DNA of 64,000 nucleotides, taken from positions 10,301,882 through 10,365,881 of the forward strand of contig NC_088778.1 of assembly GCF_954871325.1 (NCBI RefSeq). The letters are read 5' to 3'. The first letter of the stretch is position 1. Each line of letters begins with the position of its first letter. This document shows, in pieces, positions 11,785 through 22,899 of this stretch. Origin of the DNA: Gordionus sp. m RMFG-2023. Taxonomy: Eukaryota > Nematomorpha > Gordioida > Chordodea > Parachordodidae. The position numbers and the translations under genes are program-made. The notes under the pieces are model-generated. The model was given only the letters and a program-made list of their open reading frames with translations. It searched no databases and was not told the DNA's origin.

Positions 11785-13711
11785 TATGGTCTATAATTTA
11801 AAATTTTTTTTAATTAATCACGATTTTTAAGAATTACAATTAACTATATAATTACAAAATCTTACAATTTTTTAACTTTGAGTCTGAGTGTAAAAAGTCT
11901 ACAAGGCTCACTTGAAGATCCATCAAAAGGTTTATCATCTAATTAAAAAGGCTTATAAATTTGTCTATAACTATTTTTGGGTCAACAAAGTTTTGGGAAT
12001 TAAGGTTTTATTCTTGTTAGTCAACATCATATGTTGTAGTTAAATCAATATATCTATGGATTTTTAACTTATTTATCATTTTCTTTGAAATTGTATGCCT
12101 TTTCTATATAATCTACTATTAACAATAAATAATGTCAATGTATCTTTTTGTGAATCTAATACTGTAAATTCTAATGGTCTAACACTTTTATTTAATTTCT
12201 TCACGATATTATTTATACATCCATTATTTGATCAAAAAATATTGGGCAATTAACTTCGTTAATTAATATATCTTCGTAACTTTTTATAGATTCGGAAAAT
12301 GTGTATAAATAAGAAAATATATAGCTTTTATTTCTTGCTATAGGCCATTTGGCATAAGTCTATCATCTCCCAGTTTCAAAACCTCTTTTTAAGTGATAAA
12401 AATTATTTCGATTTGAGAAAATTGAGATATCCCAATGATATAATTCTAATTTTTAATCTTGATAATTATTTTATCAAATCACTACTAATTTAGTCAAAAT
12501 AATATTTAAACTAAACATGCGCAATTGATTACACTATTTAACAATAATTGAAAAAAAAATAATAATTGTTTTTTGTCAAAATTCAAATTCACTATTTATA
12601 AGAAGTATAAAATATTTATCTTTTATCTCGTGCAACAATTGTAAATAATAATATTTTATTTTGATTGGTTGGACAGATATAGTTTAAGATTAGATTTCTT
12701 TTTTCAATCTCCGATCAAACTACCGGATTACCGAATTTCCCTAAAAAATATTAAATATGAGTTATAAATTTCAATGTTAAAATTAATTGTAAAAAAAAAT
12801 AATCCTTAATTTCCAGCTCTTACTTATATTGAAATGTAAAAACATTTATATTACAATTTTTCGATGAAATTGAAGATTATTAAAAAAATAAAAACTTGGA
12901 TATAGATTTATATCATAAATAATAAATAAAAAAAGAAGGGCGGGAAAGGAAAAGTGGTGCCATTATTTATTTTTATTATGAGAAAAAGTATAAATTGTTA
13001 TTTGTTACCTAATTATTTGTTTATTTATTTCAAATTCTAGCTAATACGTGAAAATAAAATAATACTAATGTTCCATTTTTGATTTTATTTTTAAAAAGTA
13101 ATGAGTCATTATAATAAGGTAGTACAAAATTAAATTAATATACCTGATAATGATTGGAAGTTTTAAGGCAAAGATCCTTACATATTTATTCAAAATAATT
13201 TGAATATATTAATTTATTACTTACAAATTTGTATAACAAATCACACTAAATTAACTTATTAGATTAAAAATTTTCAATGTAACAATCGATCTCAATAAAT
13301 AATCTATAAAAATAATACTATTGAAATTGAGTATTTGGCAAATTAATTTTAGCCACCCCATTTTTAAATAGTTACGAATGGAATGGGAAATACAAAATAA
13401 ACTCGGCAATATGGTTTGCCGGAAATATGTCATATAAGGCAAATAATTAAGATAAAAAAAACAATATGGCTAGACAGAAAATTAACAATATAAGTCGACA
13501 GATTGGACATTATATTAAAAACCTATTTTGGCAAAATGAGACATCCTAATTCCTGTGATGTACCACAAGGATATTGGGGAAGTCATGCAGAAATAAACAA
13601 TATAGGTAGGTAGGAAATAAGTAATGCTAAGTATAACGTAAAATAATATATCAATGCTTGATAGAAATGTTAGGTAGAGGACGTAGATTTTTAATCATAG
13701 GAAATGAATCA
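11785..13711. other. AT-rich spacer, possible decayed transposon
   Basis: Mostly AT-rich with stops in every frame. It may include upstream remnants of the OTU element, for example a 40-codon open stretch on the minus strand near 12115-12235 with no recognised similarity. Nothing firm. Confidence 0.35.
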
Positions 13712-14346
13712 CTAAAAGGGGGCTAACCAAACAATACGAATAACGAGTATATTTAATACGAGTAAGAAACGAGGGGAAGAGAGAGGTGACTTACTACGCG
13801 TGGTGAGACGGGAAGTGAACGTCACTTCCGCCACCTTACGTTTCTCCACGAGAAAACCAATCTCCTTCATTACTCCCAGAGTTGAAGAGGATAAGGTTCC
13901 CCATATTCTAACTACATTACCTTCAATGTATGTCTCTTGAAGACATAAGACACTGACGCCCTGGCGCTGCGCCTCGAAGACTAGGTCGAGAAAACGTAGA
14001 GATTCACCCCTCTCACGTTCCAAGAACCTATCTTCACCACGGCTTTGTTCGGGCCGTTACTTCCGCCAGGCTTTAGTGTCGGTATCATATCACTAATATT
14101 AATTTCATTTGGATTATAATAATGTTTTCTTTCATATTTAGTTGTACTTTTATAAATGGAGATGAGCAATTTGTTCGGTTACCCACCGGCTAGTTAGGCG
14201 CAGTGGGTTGCTTTCTACTAGAGACCCAGCTAACCGTATAAAATTAGGCTATTAATTAATCTATCATGACACGCTGCTTGGCCGTCGACGGAGATCGACG
14301 TTTCCAGGTTGCACCCTGTGGAGGTGAGCGAGTTATCCACCAACCC
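13712..14346 (-). mobile_element. 5' part of an APE-type LINE fused to 28S rRNA
   Basis: On the minus strand a GC-richer leader (14346 to about 14110) is followed by endonuclease coding: KAVVKIGSWNVRGVN near 14030, then in another frame FLDLVFEAQRQGVSVL and CLQETYIEG. These are the Asn and Glu motifs of an APE nuclease. RT motifs are absent. The leader directly follows 28S sequence in the same orientation (CACAGGGAT at 14347). That recalls rDNA-targeting R elements, but clade membership is unproven. No ORF1 is visible between leader and endonuclease. Confidence 0.7.
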
Positions 14347-15103
14347 ATCCCTGTGGTAACTTTTCTATCACCTCTCTCCGAAATATAGAAAGAATCGATA
14401 TGCCACTATTTTACGGTTCGCATTTGTACTGAAAAAATCAAAATCAGATTGCTCTGATTACGGCAGAACGAAAATGCTACCCACCGAAATCGGTATCTTT
14501 CTTTGGACCTCGTAAAAAGGGATCCCTTACTTTCATTGCACCTCTGGGTTTTTAAAAAAAATTAGACCCCGAGATTCACACACCTGATAGACTCCTTGGT
14601 CCGTGTTTCAATACGGGTACGAAAAGCGTCGAACTATAAATGTCGCGGACCTAACCAACGGATGAGCGTCCCGGTTAACGGCGAGAGCTTAGAAAAATGA
14701 CGGTGGAGAACCACCACATTCTTCTCTATTCGGGCGCTACGAAACAACCGAGGTTTGTTCGATCGCGAACAGATTATTCCGATAGCTCGTGACTTGTGAA
14801 GATCGATTAAGAAACTCCCTCGTCATGCGAGGCATAACGCTCGCGATTGGTGGCGACTTTGAATACGCTCGAAATGCACAGAAACGGTGTCTAAAGCTTA
14901 ACCACCGACGGGGGAGGATCGTTAAAACGACCTTTCTCCCCGAAGATAAATTCGACGTTGAATACGGCTGAATCGAGCGTCTCCGTTTCGAGCTCTTCCT
15001 CTTACCTTTAAGCTTTTTTGCGTACTTTTGAACTCTCTCTTCAAAGTTCTTTTCAACTTTCCCTCACGGTATTGTTCGCTATCGGTTTCGTGTTGATATT
15101 ATC
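14347..15103 (-). pseudogene. 28S rRNA pseudogene with internal deletion
   Basis: Read on the minus strand from 15103, it starts with CGATAGCGAACAATACCG and the classical GAGGGAAAGTTGAAAAGAAC, runs through D2 to GAAACACGGACCAAGGAGTC at 14585-14605, then a degraded D3. It then skips to a 3' part with TCAGTACAAATGCGAACCG and GAAAAGTTACCACAGGGAT. The middle of the gene is missing, so it is a pseudogene. The antisense ORF at 14789-14971 is a shadow. It overlaps in content with the fragment at 1-136 but lies in the opposite orientation. Confidence 0.9.
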
Positions 15104-15134
15104 CTTAAATTTTTCTCCAAACTATCAATAAAGT

Positions 15135-15453
15135 TATGTGTAAAATTTGAAGATCTTTTATTTTTTAAAAATTTTGTGTAACGATCTTCAAAGATCTTCA
15201 TGATATTTATTTTTTTACCCCTTTATTAAAAGCCCAGATGTTTTTCAATTTTATTAATATAATATTTCTTTTATGTTTTATACCTCTCCTCCTGCTTTGA
15301 TGAAAATTGAAAAACATCTGGGCTTTTAATAAAGGGGTAAAAAAATATCATGAAGATCTTTGAAGATCGTTGATCGCAGCGATCTTCAAAGATCTAGATC
15401 TATGAAGATCATTACACAAAATTTAAAAAAAATAAAAGATCTTCAAATTTTAC
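15135..15453. mobile_element. Foldback element with about 120-bp inverted arms
   Basis: The left arm (15135-15252) and right arm (15303-15453) are inverted copies sharing CATCTGGGCTTTTAATAAA and GATCTTCAAAGATCTTCA. They flank a loop of about 50 bp. GAAGATC/GATCTTC occurs many times, continuing to about 15510. No ORF. The long hairpin resembles a long-TIR MITE; superfamily unknown, no clear target duplication. Confidence 0.8.
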
Positions 15454-15510
15454 GATCTTCAAAGATCTTGCTCAAATTTTTGAGCTAGATCTCGCTCAAA
15501 AATCTTCAAA

Positions 15511-16452
15511 GAAGATCTTTTGTACAACTCTGGTAATTAATGCTCTCTAAATGGTAATGGAATTTTTTTATTATAATTAAGTTATCCATGCCTATATAGG
15601 CTAGTAAAAAAATCTTTTTTTTATATTATGATTAACAATATTTTTTACTTTATGTATAAGTTCTAAATTATACAGATAATCCTGAATGTTATTTACGTAC
15701 AGAATTCCGTAATATAAAAATTTTAATTAGGAATCCATCATCTTTAATCAAAATTTGACTAGATGTTGATGCTTCTTCTCTTTTCTTTAGAACTATCTTC
15801 GAGTCGTCGTTATGCATAGTTTGTATTCTTTTTTTAACCTTTGATTTATTACGTTTCTTTAAACTTATTCGTCGCCAATGAGGCGCTTAAGATAAGGTTT
15901 CATAAGATTAAAATATAATTTGACTTTAACGAAATGAAAAGATTTAGATACTTTTACAATGATATGTATATTTATTGATCGAAAATATATTAACGATAAT
16001 ATCAATCAATTAACATATCGTTAAGTAAATTATATACTAGAACAAAATAACAATTTGTTAAAATTCTATCAATAATTTATATATTTAAATGACAAGACTC
16101 TTATTTTGGTAGAAATGTAGACTAAAATAAACTTCGTTTAGACACACAGACGATTATGGTCTTTCCCTCTTAATTTTTTATCATGTTATAATTAATATGT
16201 TTATTGCTAAATATAATATTTTATATTCAAAATATATAATATTCAAAAATTTTACCCAGCTAATATTGTTTTTTAAGATTAATTTATTTTATGCTCTATT
16301 TTTTACTTTTCTAAGAATAACATAAACATATAATAGTCATGCATTACTAATATCATGTTTTTTAGCAGATAATAGCCGTCTGTTCCAAAAATAGTTTATA
16401 AATATAATCGATTTTATTACAGGAGGATATGCAGCGGGGGGGGGGAAGTTGG
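15511..16452. other. AT-rich spacer
   Basis: No supported gene. One basic open stretch on the minus strand (about 15700-15892, Lys/Arg-rich, no recognised domain) is noted but not called. A G-run lies at 16435-16446. Confidence 0.4.
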
Positions 16453-17116
16453 GCCGTAGCCAGGAATTTTCCATTGGGGGGGGCAGTTGCTTACTTAGGG
16501 GGGCCACTATTTTTTAAAAATAAAACAAATAATTAAGCATTCATAGAAATTTTTTGCTATTTTTATTAAAAAATTATTAATGTTATATGAATTAGAGATC
16601 TGCAAAGTTAGGCCCGGTGTAACGTGTGAGATTTTGATGATAATGGCCTCCAATGTTTTTGAAGCGATAAATCTAAAGCAAAAATTTTCATGACATGAAT
16701 TTAAATGATAATATAATATAGAGACAATAATGGTATAAAACCTAACTGTTAAATTATAATCTATGTTTTAGAATAATATTTTAATAATGCTTTGCAAGAT
16801 ATATATCGTTTCATTTTAAGAACTCATCTTTATTTTTTTAAGATCATTAAGTCGAATAATGAGAGCTATAAAATCAAGGAACATCATTAAAGTTAAGGAT
16901 ATAAAATATAATATAGAGACAATAAGGGTATCACACCTAACTATTTAATTATAATCTATGTTTTAAAATAATATTTTAGTAAATATTGTTTCATTTCAAG
17001 ACATCTTTATTTTAACATCTTTAAAGTTAACAATATAATAAAATTTCTCTTTTTGATATATATAAATTTAATTAAAAAGTAGATTATATATAAAAATAAA
17101 ATTAAGCATTACAAGG

Positions 17117-17195
17117 TGTGGTGGGTAGTCTAGTTAGTAAGACTTACATTACCTATCCTCAGAATGCGGGTTCAAATCCATATAGCGTCCATTTT
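17117..17195 (+). repeat. tRNA-like sequence, possibly a SINE head
   Basis: GGTGTGGTGGGTAGTCTAG resembles a tRNA 5' half with a weak A box, and GGGTTCAAATCC is a good B box about 40 bp later. The T-stem and acceptor stem do not pair well, so it is not a working tRNA gene. It may be a tRNA-derived SINE remnant or a decayed tRNA. It lies in the non-coding part of Ginger1. Confidence 0.35.
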
Positions 17196-17318
17196 TTATT
17201 TATTTAAATTGTTTTTTTTTATCTATCTTATCTAAATAGTCGCCGCCTCTCTATCGTTTTAAATTTATATTTTTAGTCTGCATATCATACCAAATAGTGT
17301 GTGATAAGATATGCAGAT

Positions 17319-17601
17319 TAGAGGTCTGTAATGGGCGGGTTTTTAGCGAAAATATTTATTTAACCTGCCCTCGCTCTCACTTATAATTTTTTTTATTTAT
17401 ATTTTGTTTTAAAATTATTTTATGGCTGGTTTGGCTCTTTATTTATTTTAATGTATTTTTAATTAAACATATAATATGGAATATTATGAAAAACTATTTA
17501 CTGTTCTGCTCATTTCGCCTGAAAAATATCAAATTCTCCCAAATTTTTTAACCCTCTTTTTTTAAAGTATGGGCGAAAAAACCACCCAATCCAGACCTCT
17601 A
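17319..17601. mobile_element. hAT-like MITE with TAGAGGTCTG termini inside Ginger1
   Basis: It begins TAGAGGTCTGTAATGGGC and ends with the inverse, reading CCCAATCCAGACCTCTA. Flanking octamers are atgcagat (17311-17318) and gttcagat (17602-17609), six of eight matching. The 283-bp interior is AT-rich with GGGCGGG/CCACCC blocks near the ends. It entered after Ginger1 and is the innermost level of the nest. Confidence 0.7.
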
Positions 17602-18250
17602 GTTCAGATTATTGATAGGAGGCTCCAATCAATATCATAATTAAAGTTTAGCAATATTTAGGTAGGGAAGAGATCCTTACTAACATGCTAATTTACACAA
17701 CATGAAATTTATAAAATAACCAAATACTCCGATCCCATGATATTTCTTATACAAAGTGCATCTTCTCGATAGACATTAATTTAGACAAAGCTCATATATG
17801 ACAGAAAATTTACTAGAGGCAAACCGCCTTTTCTACCCAACCCTCTAAAAATCACTGCAAAGAAACAGTAAGATAAATTCTTAGCCTAAATGGCTTAATC
17901 GTAATGCTTATTTTGTTTACCTAATATAATGTTTTAAAGATAATCCATCTCTATATTATTTTATACTGAATTGGGTTACAAATATTAGATAAAACTTTAT
18001 TTGGTATAAGAAAATAGACGAAGAACTTTATTGATATAAATATTTATACATAATTTTAAATTTAATAAAAACATCATGGAAAAATATAATTATTATCACA
18101 TATTGCATATCAGAATGTAATTGAATATTATTTATAAACTACAACTTTCAGAAAAAATATATATATAAGGCGATAAATTATAATATGAATGAAATATATT
18201 TATATATTTTTATATAAAAAATTTTTTTTAATAAAAATAATAAATAGTGA

Positions 18251-18850
18251 TTAGATGGAAGATAAATCGCAATCTAAAACATTTTCAAAATGACTCCCCC
18301 CATTTTTTATATAAATAAAATTATTATTAAATATTTTAATATTGTCGCGAATATAAAATGGGTCATATCGGGCCCATACAAAATTATCATTATATTTTAT
18401 ATAAGTAAAAATAACCGTATTTAACATTGTGGCCATCGCCCTGACTTCTGTGTCAGAAGCCCATATCTGCTGTGTCATTACATTATTTAAGACATAAGTT
18501 TTTATGTCTATTTTTTTGTTCATGTCGTAGATAATTTTCAATTACTTTTCCCATCTCGGATGTTAGCATAAATTGTGCCAACCATTGCCTGAGAATAACA
18601 TGGGAATTTTGAGCTCCAGTAAGCTCTACACTAATCGCCCTAAATTATATAAAGTAGAATAAAATGAAATTTTATATTAATATGTTTTACCTATAAAAAC
18701 AATTCCCATCACCTTCAATTTGCACCAGGATGGTGGGTTCACCAAGTTGTTTCCCATAGTCTACATCCCGACAACGTTTGGGAGGCTTTAGACCATATAT
18801 TTTAGCATGATATTTTTTCCATACCTTTGTTGTAGGAAAAAAATATCTAG
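18251..18850 (-). pseudogene. OTU cysteine protease domain of Ginger1
   Basis: The first exon ends with IEGDGNCFYR (near 18690), containing the catalytic Cys region, followed by a GT donor. The downstream part (18251-18541) has IWASDTEVRAMATML and ends GGSHFENVLDCD, the catalytic His region. OTU proteases cleave ubiquitin-like conjugates; in Ginger1 the domain sits C-terminal to the integrase, with an unknown role in transposition. The plus-strand copy at 40900-41456 has the same organisation. The domain appears decayed. Confidence 0.8.
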
Positions 18851-18999
18851 GGATATTTTCTAATTTATTTATTATCAAAATATCATCATCCAATTCTGTA
18901 TACGTAATAATTAAAAAATAAATCAAATATATATCAGAAATAACATTACCTATGGGAGTCTTTGGATTGCTGAATATTTTTATCTTCAAACTCAACATT

Positions 19000-19790
19000 T
19001 TGGGAACCACTATCTATAAGTAATACATGTGCTACTTTATTTTCAAAAAAATAATTCAAATATATCCTATATACAATACCTCTGGGAGACTTTGGATCAA
19101 CAAACTCCGTAGCAAGTGGAATAATTTCATCATGAAGGCCATTTTGGGAACTACTATCTAAAGGCAATGCATTAATTATAATAAAAACATTAAAAATAAT
19201 TATAAGGTTATTATTCAAAAAATAATTATAAGATTATCATTCAAAAGATAATTCAAATATATATCCTAAATACAATACCTCTGGGAGAGTTTGGACCAAC
19301 AAACTCCGTAGCAAGTGGAATAATTTCATCATAAATGCCATTTTGGGAACTACTATCTAAAGGCAATGCATTAATTATAATAAAAACATTAAAAATAATT
19401 ATAAGGCTATTATTCAAAAAATAATTATAAGATTATCATTCAAAAGATAATTCAAATATATATCCTAAATACAATACCTCTGGGAGAGTTTGGATCAACA
19501 AACTCCGTAGCGTGGGATAATTTCATCATAAAGGCCATTTTGGGAACTACTATCTAAAGGCAATGCATTAATTATAATAAAAACATTAAAAATAATTATA
19601 AGGCTATTATTCAAAAAATAATTATAAGGTTATCATTCAAAAAATAATTCAAATATTTCCTAAATACAATACCTCTGGGAGACTTTGGATCAACAAACTC
19701 CGTAGCAAGTGGAATAATTTCATCATAAAGGCCATGGGAACTACTATCTAAAGGCAATGCATTAATTATAATAAAAACATTAAAAATAAT
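19000..19790 (-). repeat. Tandem array of a phase-preserving 78-nt exon (four units)
   Basis: A unit of about 195-199 bp is repeated four times. On the minus strand each has an AG acceptor, an open block and a GT donor. The blocks lie at 19673-19747, 19478-19553, 19279-19356 and 19080-19157. Two of them are exactly 78 nt and encode SSSQNGLHDEIIPLATEF followed by VDPKSPR. Because 78 is a multiple of three, skipping or including an exon would not shift the frame. A shorter, diverged fifth member (SGSQNVEFEDKN) precedes the OTU exon near 19010. The peptide's role is unknown. Confidence 0.85.
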
Positions 19791-20019
19791 TATAAAGTTA
19801 TTAAATATTAATTTTTGTATCTAAAAATATTTTTTTTACTTCATAAAAAATATAATTTTTTAAAAATCATTACCATTTTCATCTGGATATTCATTGTTTC
19901 TTACAATAAATTCTTTTAAATTGGATAAATTATATTTTGTTTTTAATATGAGATTATTCGTGGTTATTAATTCATATACACCTTGATATACAGTAATAAT
20001 TAATATAATATAAAATTAT

Positions 20020-21180
20020 TACCCTTATCAAATATTTTATTGATCAAATAAGGGCCTATCCAGGGGTTCAACATTTTCCCCCCTTTCCTATCTGACCTTT
20101 TAGGGTTCCAAGCAAGAACCTTTTGTCCCAAAATATAAGATTTAGAACCATTTGATCTTTTTTCGTAATCCTTTTTTTGTTTAAGCTAGGCTATACCAAT
20201 ATTTTATATAGCCAGTTCCGTTATTTTTTTAAAATGAGCTATTTTAATTTATAACTCTTCTTTTAAACAATGATCAATTGTTATTTTTGCCATAACCTCT
20301 GGTAAGGCTAATACATCCTCAATTTTGTTTTGTAACTAAATAATAATTAAAAATATAACATTAAAAATATAACATTAAAAATATAACATTAAAAATATAA
20401 CATTAAAAATATAACATTAAAAATATAACATTAAAAATATAACATTAAAAATATAACATTAAAAATATAACATTAAAAATATAATATTAAAAATATAACA
20501 TTAAAAATATAACATTAAAAATTATTTATACTGTAAGAGGGCGTCGTGGTTTCTGACCATACATCAGTTCATAGGGTGAAAATCCCGTAGAAGAGTGTAT
20601 GCAAGAATTGTAGGTGCCACACACCCCTACCAACGCATCTGGCCAGTCAGTTGGGACATCCAAAACCGATTTTGCTATTCGGTTCTGGATTGTTCTGTTA
20701 ACTCGCTCAACCAAACCATTTGCTTGTGGGTGGTAGGCTGAGGTTACTCTCTGGACAATCCCACAATATTTATGGAATTCTGTACAAACATTGTTACAGA
20801 ATTCCCTACCTTGATCATTTATCTGAATCTTTAATAAATATATATTTTAGTTTTATTAAATTTAAAAAAATATATATTAATATAATAAAATTCAGTTAAA
20901 ATTGGTATTTTTATTTTATTACTTCATAGCATTGGTGGGTGTTGACAATGATGTATAAGGCTTTTACAACAGATTTAGCTGATTTATCCTTAATAGGAAT
21001 AGCCATTAAATATTTTGAAAAATAGCATATGGCACATAAAATATATTTGTATTTTTCCTTGGATTCTAGCATCTGGATTAAATCGATGTTAATTTGATAC
21101 CAAGACTTTGGCATAACTTTAATATTGTGCAAAACATTTGAGGTTTTATCAAAACGACTGCTTGATTTTTGACAAACCTC
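20020..21180 (-). pseudogene. Gypsy-type integrase domain of Ginger1
   Basis: Reading down the minus strand: a zinc-finger remnant with CEVCQK near 21170, the first catalytic Asp in WYQINIDLIQ near 21100, NDQGREFCN near 20810, GLVERVNRTIQNR near 20705 (the catalytic Glu in VERVN), and GGKMLNPWIGPYLI near 20060, the GPY/F motif of Gypsy-like integrases. Coding is split by AT-rich introns, including one made of a 14-bp minisatellite. It would cut and join the transposon ends. The region is decayed. Confidence 0.85.
20347..20520. repeat. 14-bp minisatellite in a Ginger1 intron
   Basis: About twelve near-perfect copies of AACATTAAAAATAT. It lies just beyond the integrase exon ending near 20526 and occupies an apparent intron. 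Confidence 0.95.
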
Positions 21181-21989
21181 ACAGGATTAGATAAACTCTC
21201 TAACACTTTTATTGCTCCCCAACCAATAAAAGCTTTAAAAAAATATTAAAAGAATATTGCAAATTTTTACTTTTCAGCTAAATATTTGTGATGCAGAAAA
21301 AATATATAATCAATGGCTAGAATAATAAACTGCACTTAATTTTGTCATACAATTTTAGTTGTATATATTATAATACCTAACTTTAATAAATTAATTATGC
21401 AATCATTTATAAGTATCTAACATTTACTTTTCATCTTTATGTGATAATTTAAATTAAATTTTAGTTGTAAAATAGCATTTAATAATGCCTATTTGTAAAA
21501 TTTTATCAAATGTTCTTACATATATATATATATACACTTACATTTGCAGCTATAATTAATTTTAGATGAAAAAAAAATAATAATCAATGGCCTTAAATTT
21601 TTCAATGTTAAAAAATAATATATTGCATTAAACTTATAATGGCTAATTTTAATAAATTAATTATGACATATCTAAAATTTACTTTCCCCATAGAATAATT
21701 GATTTTCTATAATCTTGAAGGCGGTTATCTTTCTAATAAAGTTAGCCTTATTAACATTCACTGGAACTTTAGAACATTTCAGGAAGTCATATTTATCATT
21801 ATAATTTGAGCTAAAATATTTCTGAAATAAAAAATATATTGTAAATTTACTTCATAATGAAAAAGAATTTCAGTAATATATAGAAATATTTCTAATTTGA
21901 CAGCCTCATTCAAATCTGACGTTTTAAAAGTATGTTTAAATTAATAATGCGAGATTTTAAAAATATCTATGAGATTTTGAAAAAATCCA

Positions 21990-22162
21990 TGAGATTTTGA
22001 AATATTGAATAGCCGTGAGATTTTGATTATTTAAATGGCCCCCAATGTATTTGAAGCGATAAAAATCAAAATCTCATGAAATCACTTTCACACGGTGTCA
22101 GCCGTGAGATTTTGATGGTGTCAGAATTCGAAATCTCACGGCAATCACTTTCACACGTTACA
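21990..22162. repeat. Ginger1 right subterminal repeats
   Basis: GTGAGATTTTGAT and ATCACTTTCACACG each occur more than once in both orientations before the terminal CACACGTTACA. A hairpin around 22014-22076 pairs GAGATTTTGAT with ATCAAAATCTC and includes GGCCCCCAATGTATTTGAA, a motif also found near the left end in direct orientation. Such repeats are plausible transposase binding sites. Confidence 0.7.
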
Positions 22163-22554
22163 CCGGCCCGGACTCGGGCCTAATTCTATTTAAAATAATC
22201 GGGTTTGGGCCAAGCCGGGCCTTATATTTTTAAAATAATTTCGGGCCGGGTCGGGTCAGACCTTGGAAACTTTATTAAATATATCTAAATTTATCAATTT
22301 TATCAATTTTATATTGAATTTTTTATATAAAATAAAAATTTTTGATTTAATTTATTGAAACTAAACGCTATTTAACATATGTCTTTTATCTTAAGTAATT
22401 ATAAAAATTAATTTCTACATTTAAATAAATTCGGGCCTGGCCTAGCCGGTAAATTTTTTTAAAATAAATTTCGGGTTCAGGCCGGGACGGCAAAACTTTT
22501 TTAAAAAAATTTCGGGCCGGGCTTGAAAAATTAGGCCCGATGCAGATAATTAAT

Positions 22555-22640
22555 ATGAATACAAAATAATACTATAATATGAACGTACAAAAATAATAAT
22601 ATAATATGAACATACAAAAATAATACTATAATATAATACG
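22555..22640. repeat. Short AT-rich tandem repeat
   Basis: About three units of a 26-33-bp motif containing ATAATATGAACATACAAAA, next to the MITE duplication site. Confidence 0.7.
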
Positions 22641-22899
22641 ACGATTTTTATTTTTAAATTTTAACATAAATGAATTAAAGGATAAATTTCGTGTTAATTT
22701 TTTTTTCATAAGCCATCAATACTAAATTTTGCTTACTTTAATCCTTCATCGACCCTCTAGTGCTCGATAGAACTCTCTTTATTATAGAGAAAGAAGCCAC
22801 ATAAGAAGCCGTTGTTACCCCAATGCTGAGTAGCATTTATACAATTCTTTAAATGCATGATGATATTTTTTTCATAATATTTAGGATATTTTCAAAATT

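Larger units (their letters stand above)
16618..22162 (-). mobile_element. Ginger1 DNA transposon, 5.5 kb, with CCGG target duplication
   Basis: Both ends carry TGTAACGTGTGA in inverted orientation, and the flanks are CCGG (16614-16617 and 22163-22166). Ginger1 elements are cut-and-paste transposons with a Gypsy-like integrase, a C-terminal OTU or Ulp1 protease and CCGG/CCGT duplications; all the visible features agree. On the minus strand the order is integrase (about 21180-20020), tandem small exons (19790-19000), OTU domain (19010-18250), then non-coding DNA. The right subterminal region repeats the terminal motif. The coding region appears decayed with several breaks, and introns are evident. 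Confidence 0.9.
16593..22552. mobile_element. GATCTGCA-family hAT MITE split by Ginger1
   Basis: Left part 16593-16617 (TAGAGATCTGCAAAG) and right part 22163-22552 (ending CCCGATGCAGATAATTA) are the two pieces of one element. They are flanked by a perfect 8-bp duplication atatgaat at 16585-16592 and 22553-22560. Without the insert and its duplicated CCGG it would be 411 bp, matching the 407-413-bp copies elsewhere. The Ginger1 went into a CCGG in the left subterminal region, which dates Ginger1 after this MITE. Confidence 0.92.

Noticed and set aside
14789-14971. 60-codon plus-strand ORF
   Set aside because: It is antisense to well-conserved 28S rRNA sequence; the open frame is a by-product of GC-rich rDNA.
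15700-15892. Lys/Arg-rich open stretch on the minus strand
   Set aside because: About 64 codons without Met support, domain or splice context; could be chance in AT-rich DNA.
17117-17195. Functional tRNA gene
   Set aside because: The B box is good but the acceptor and T stems fail to pair, so it is listed only as tRNA-like.
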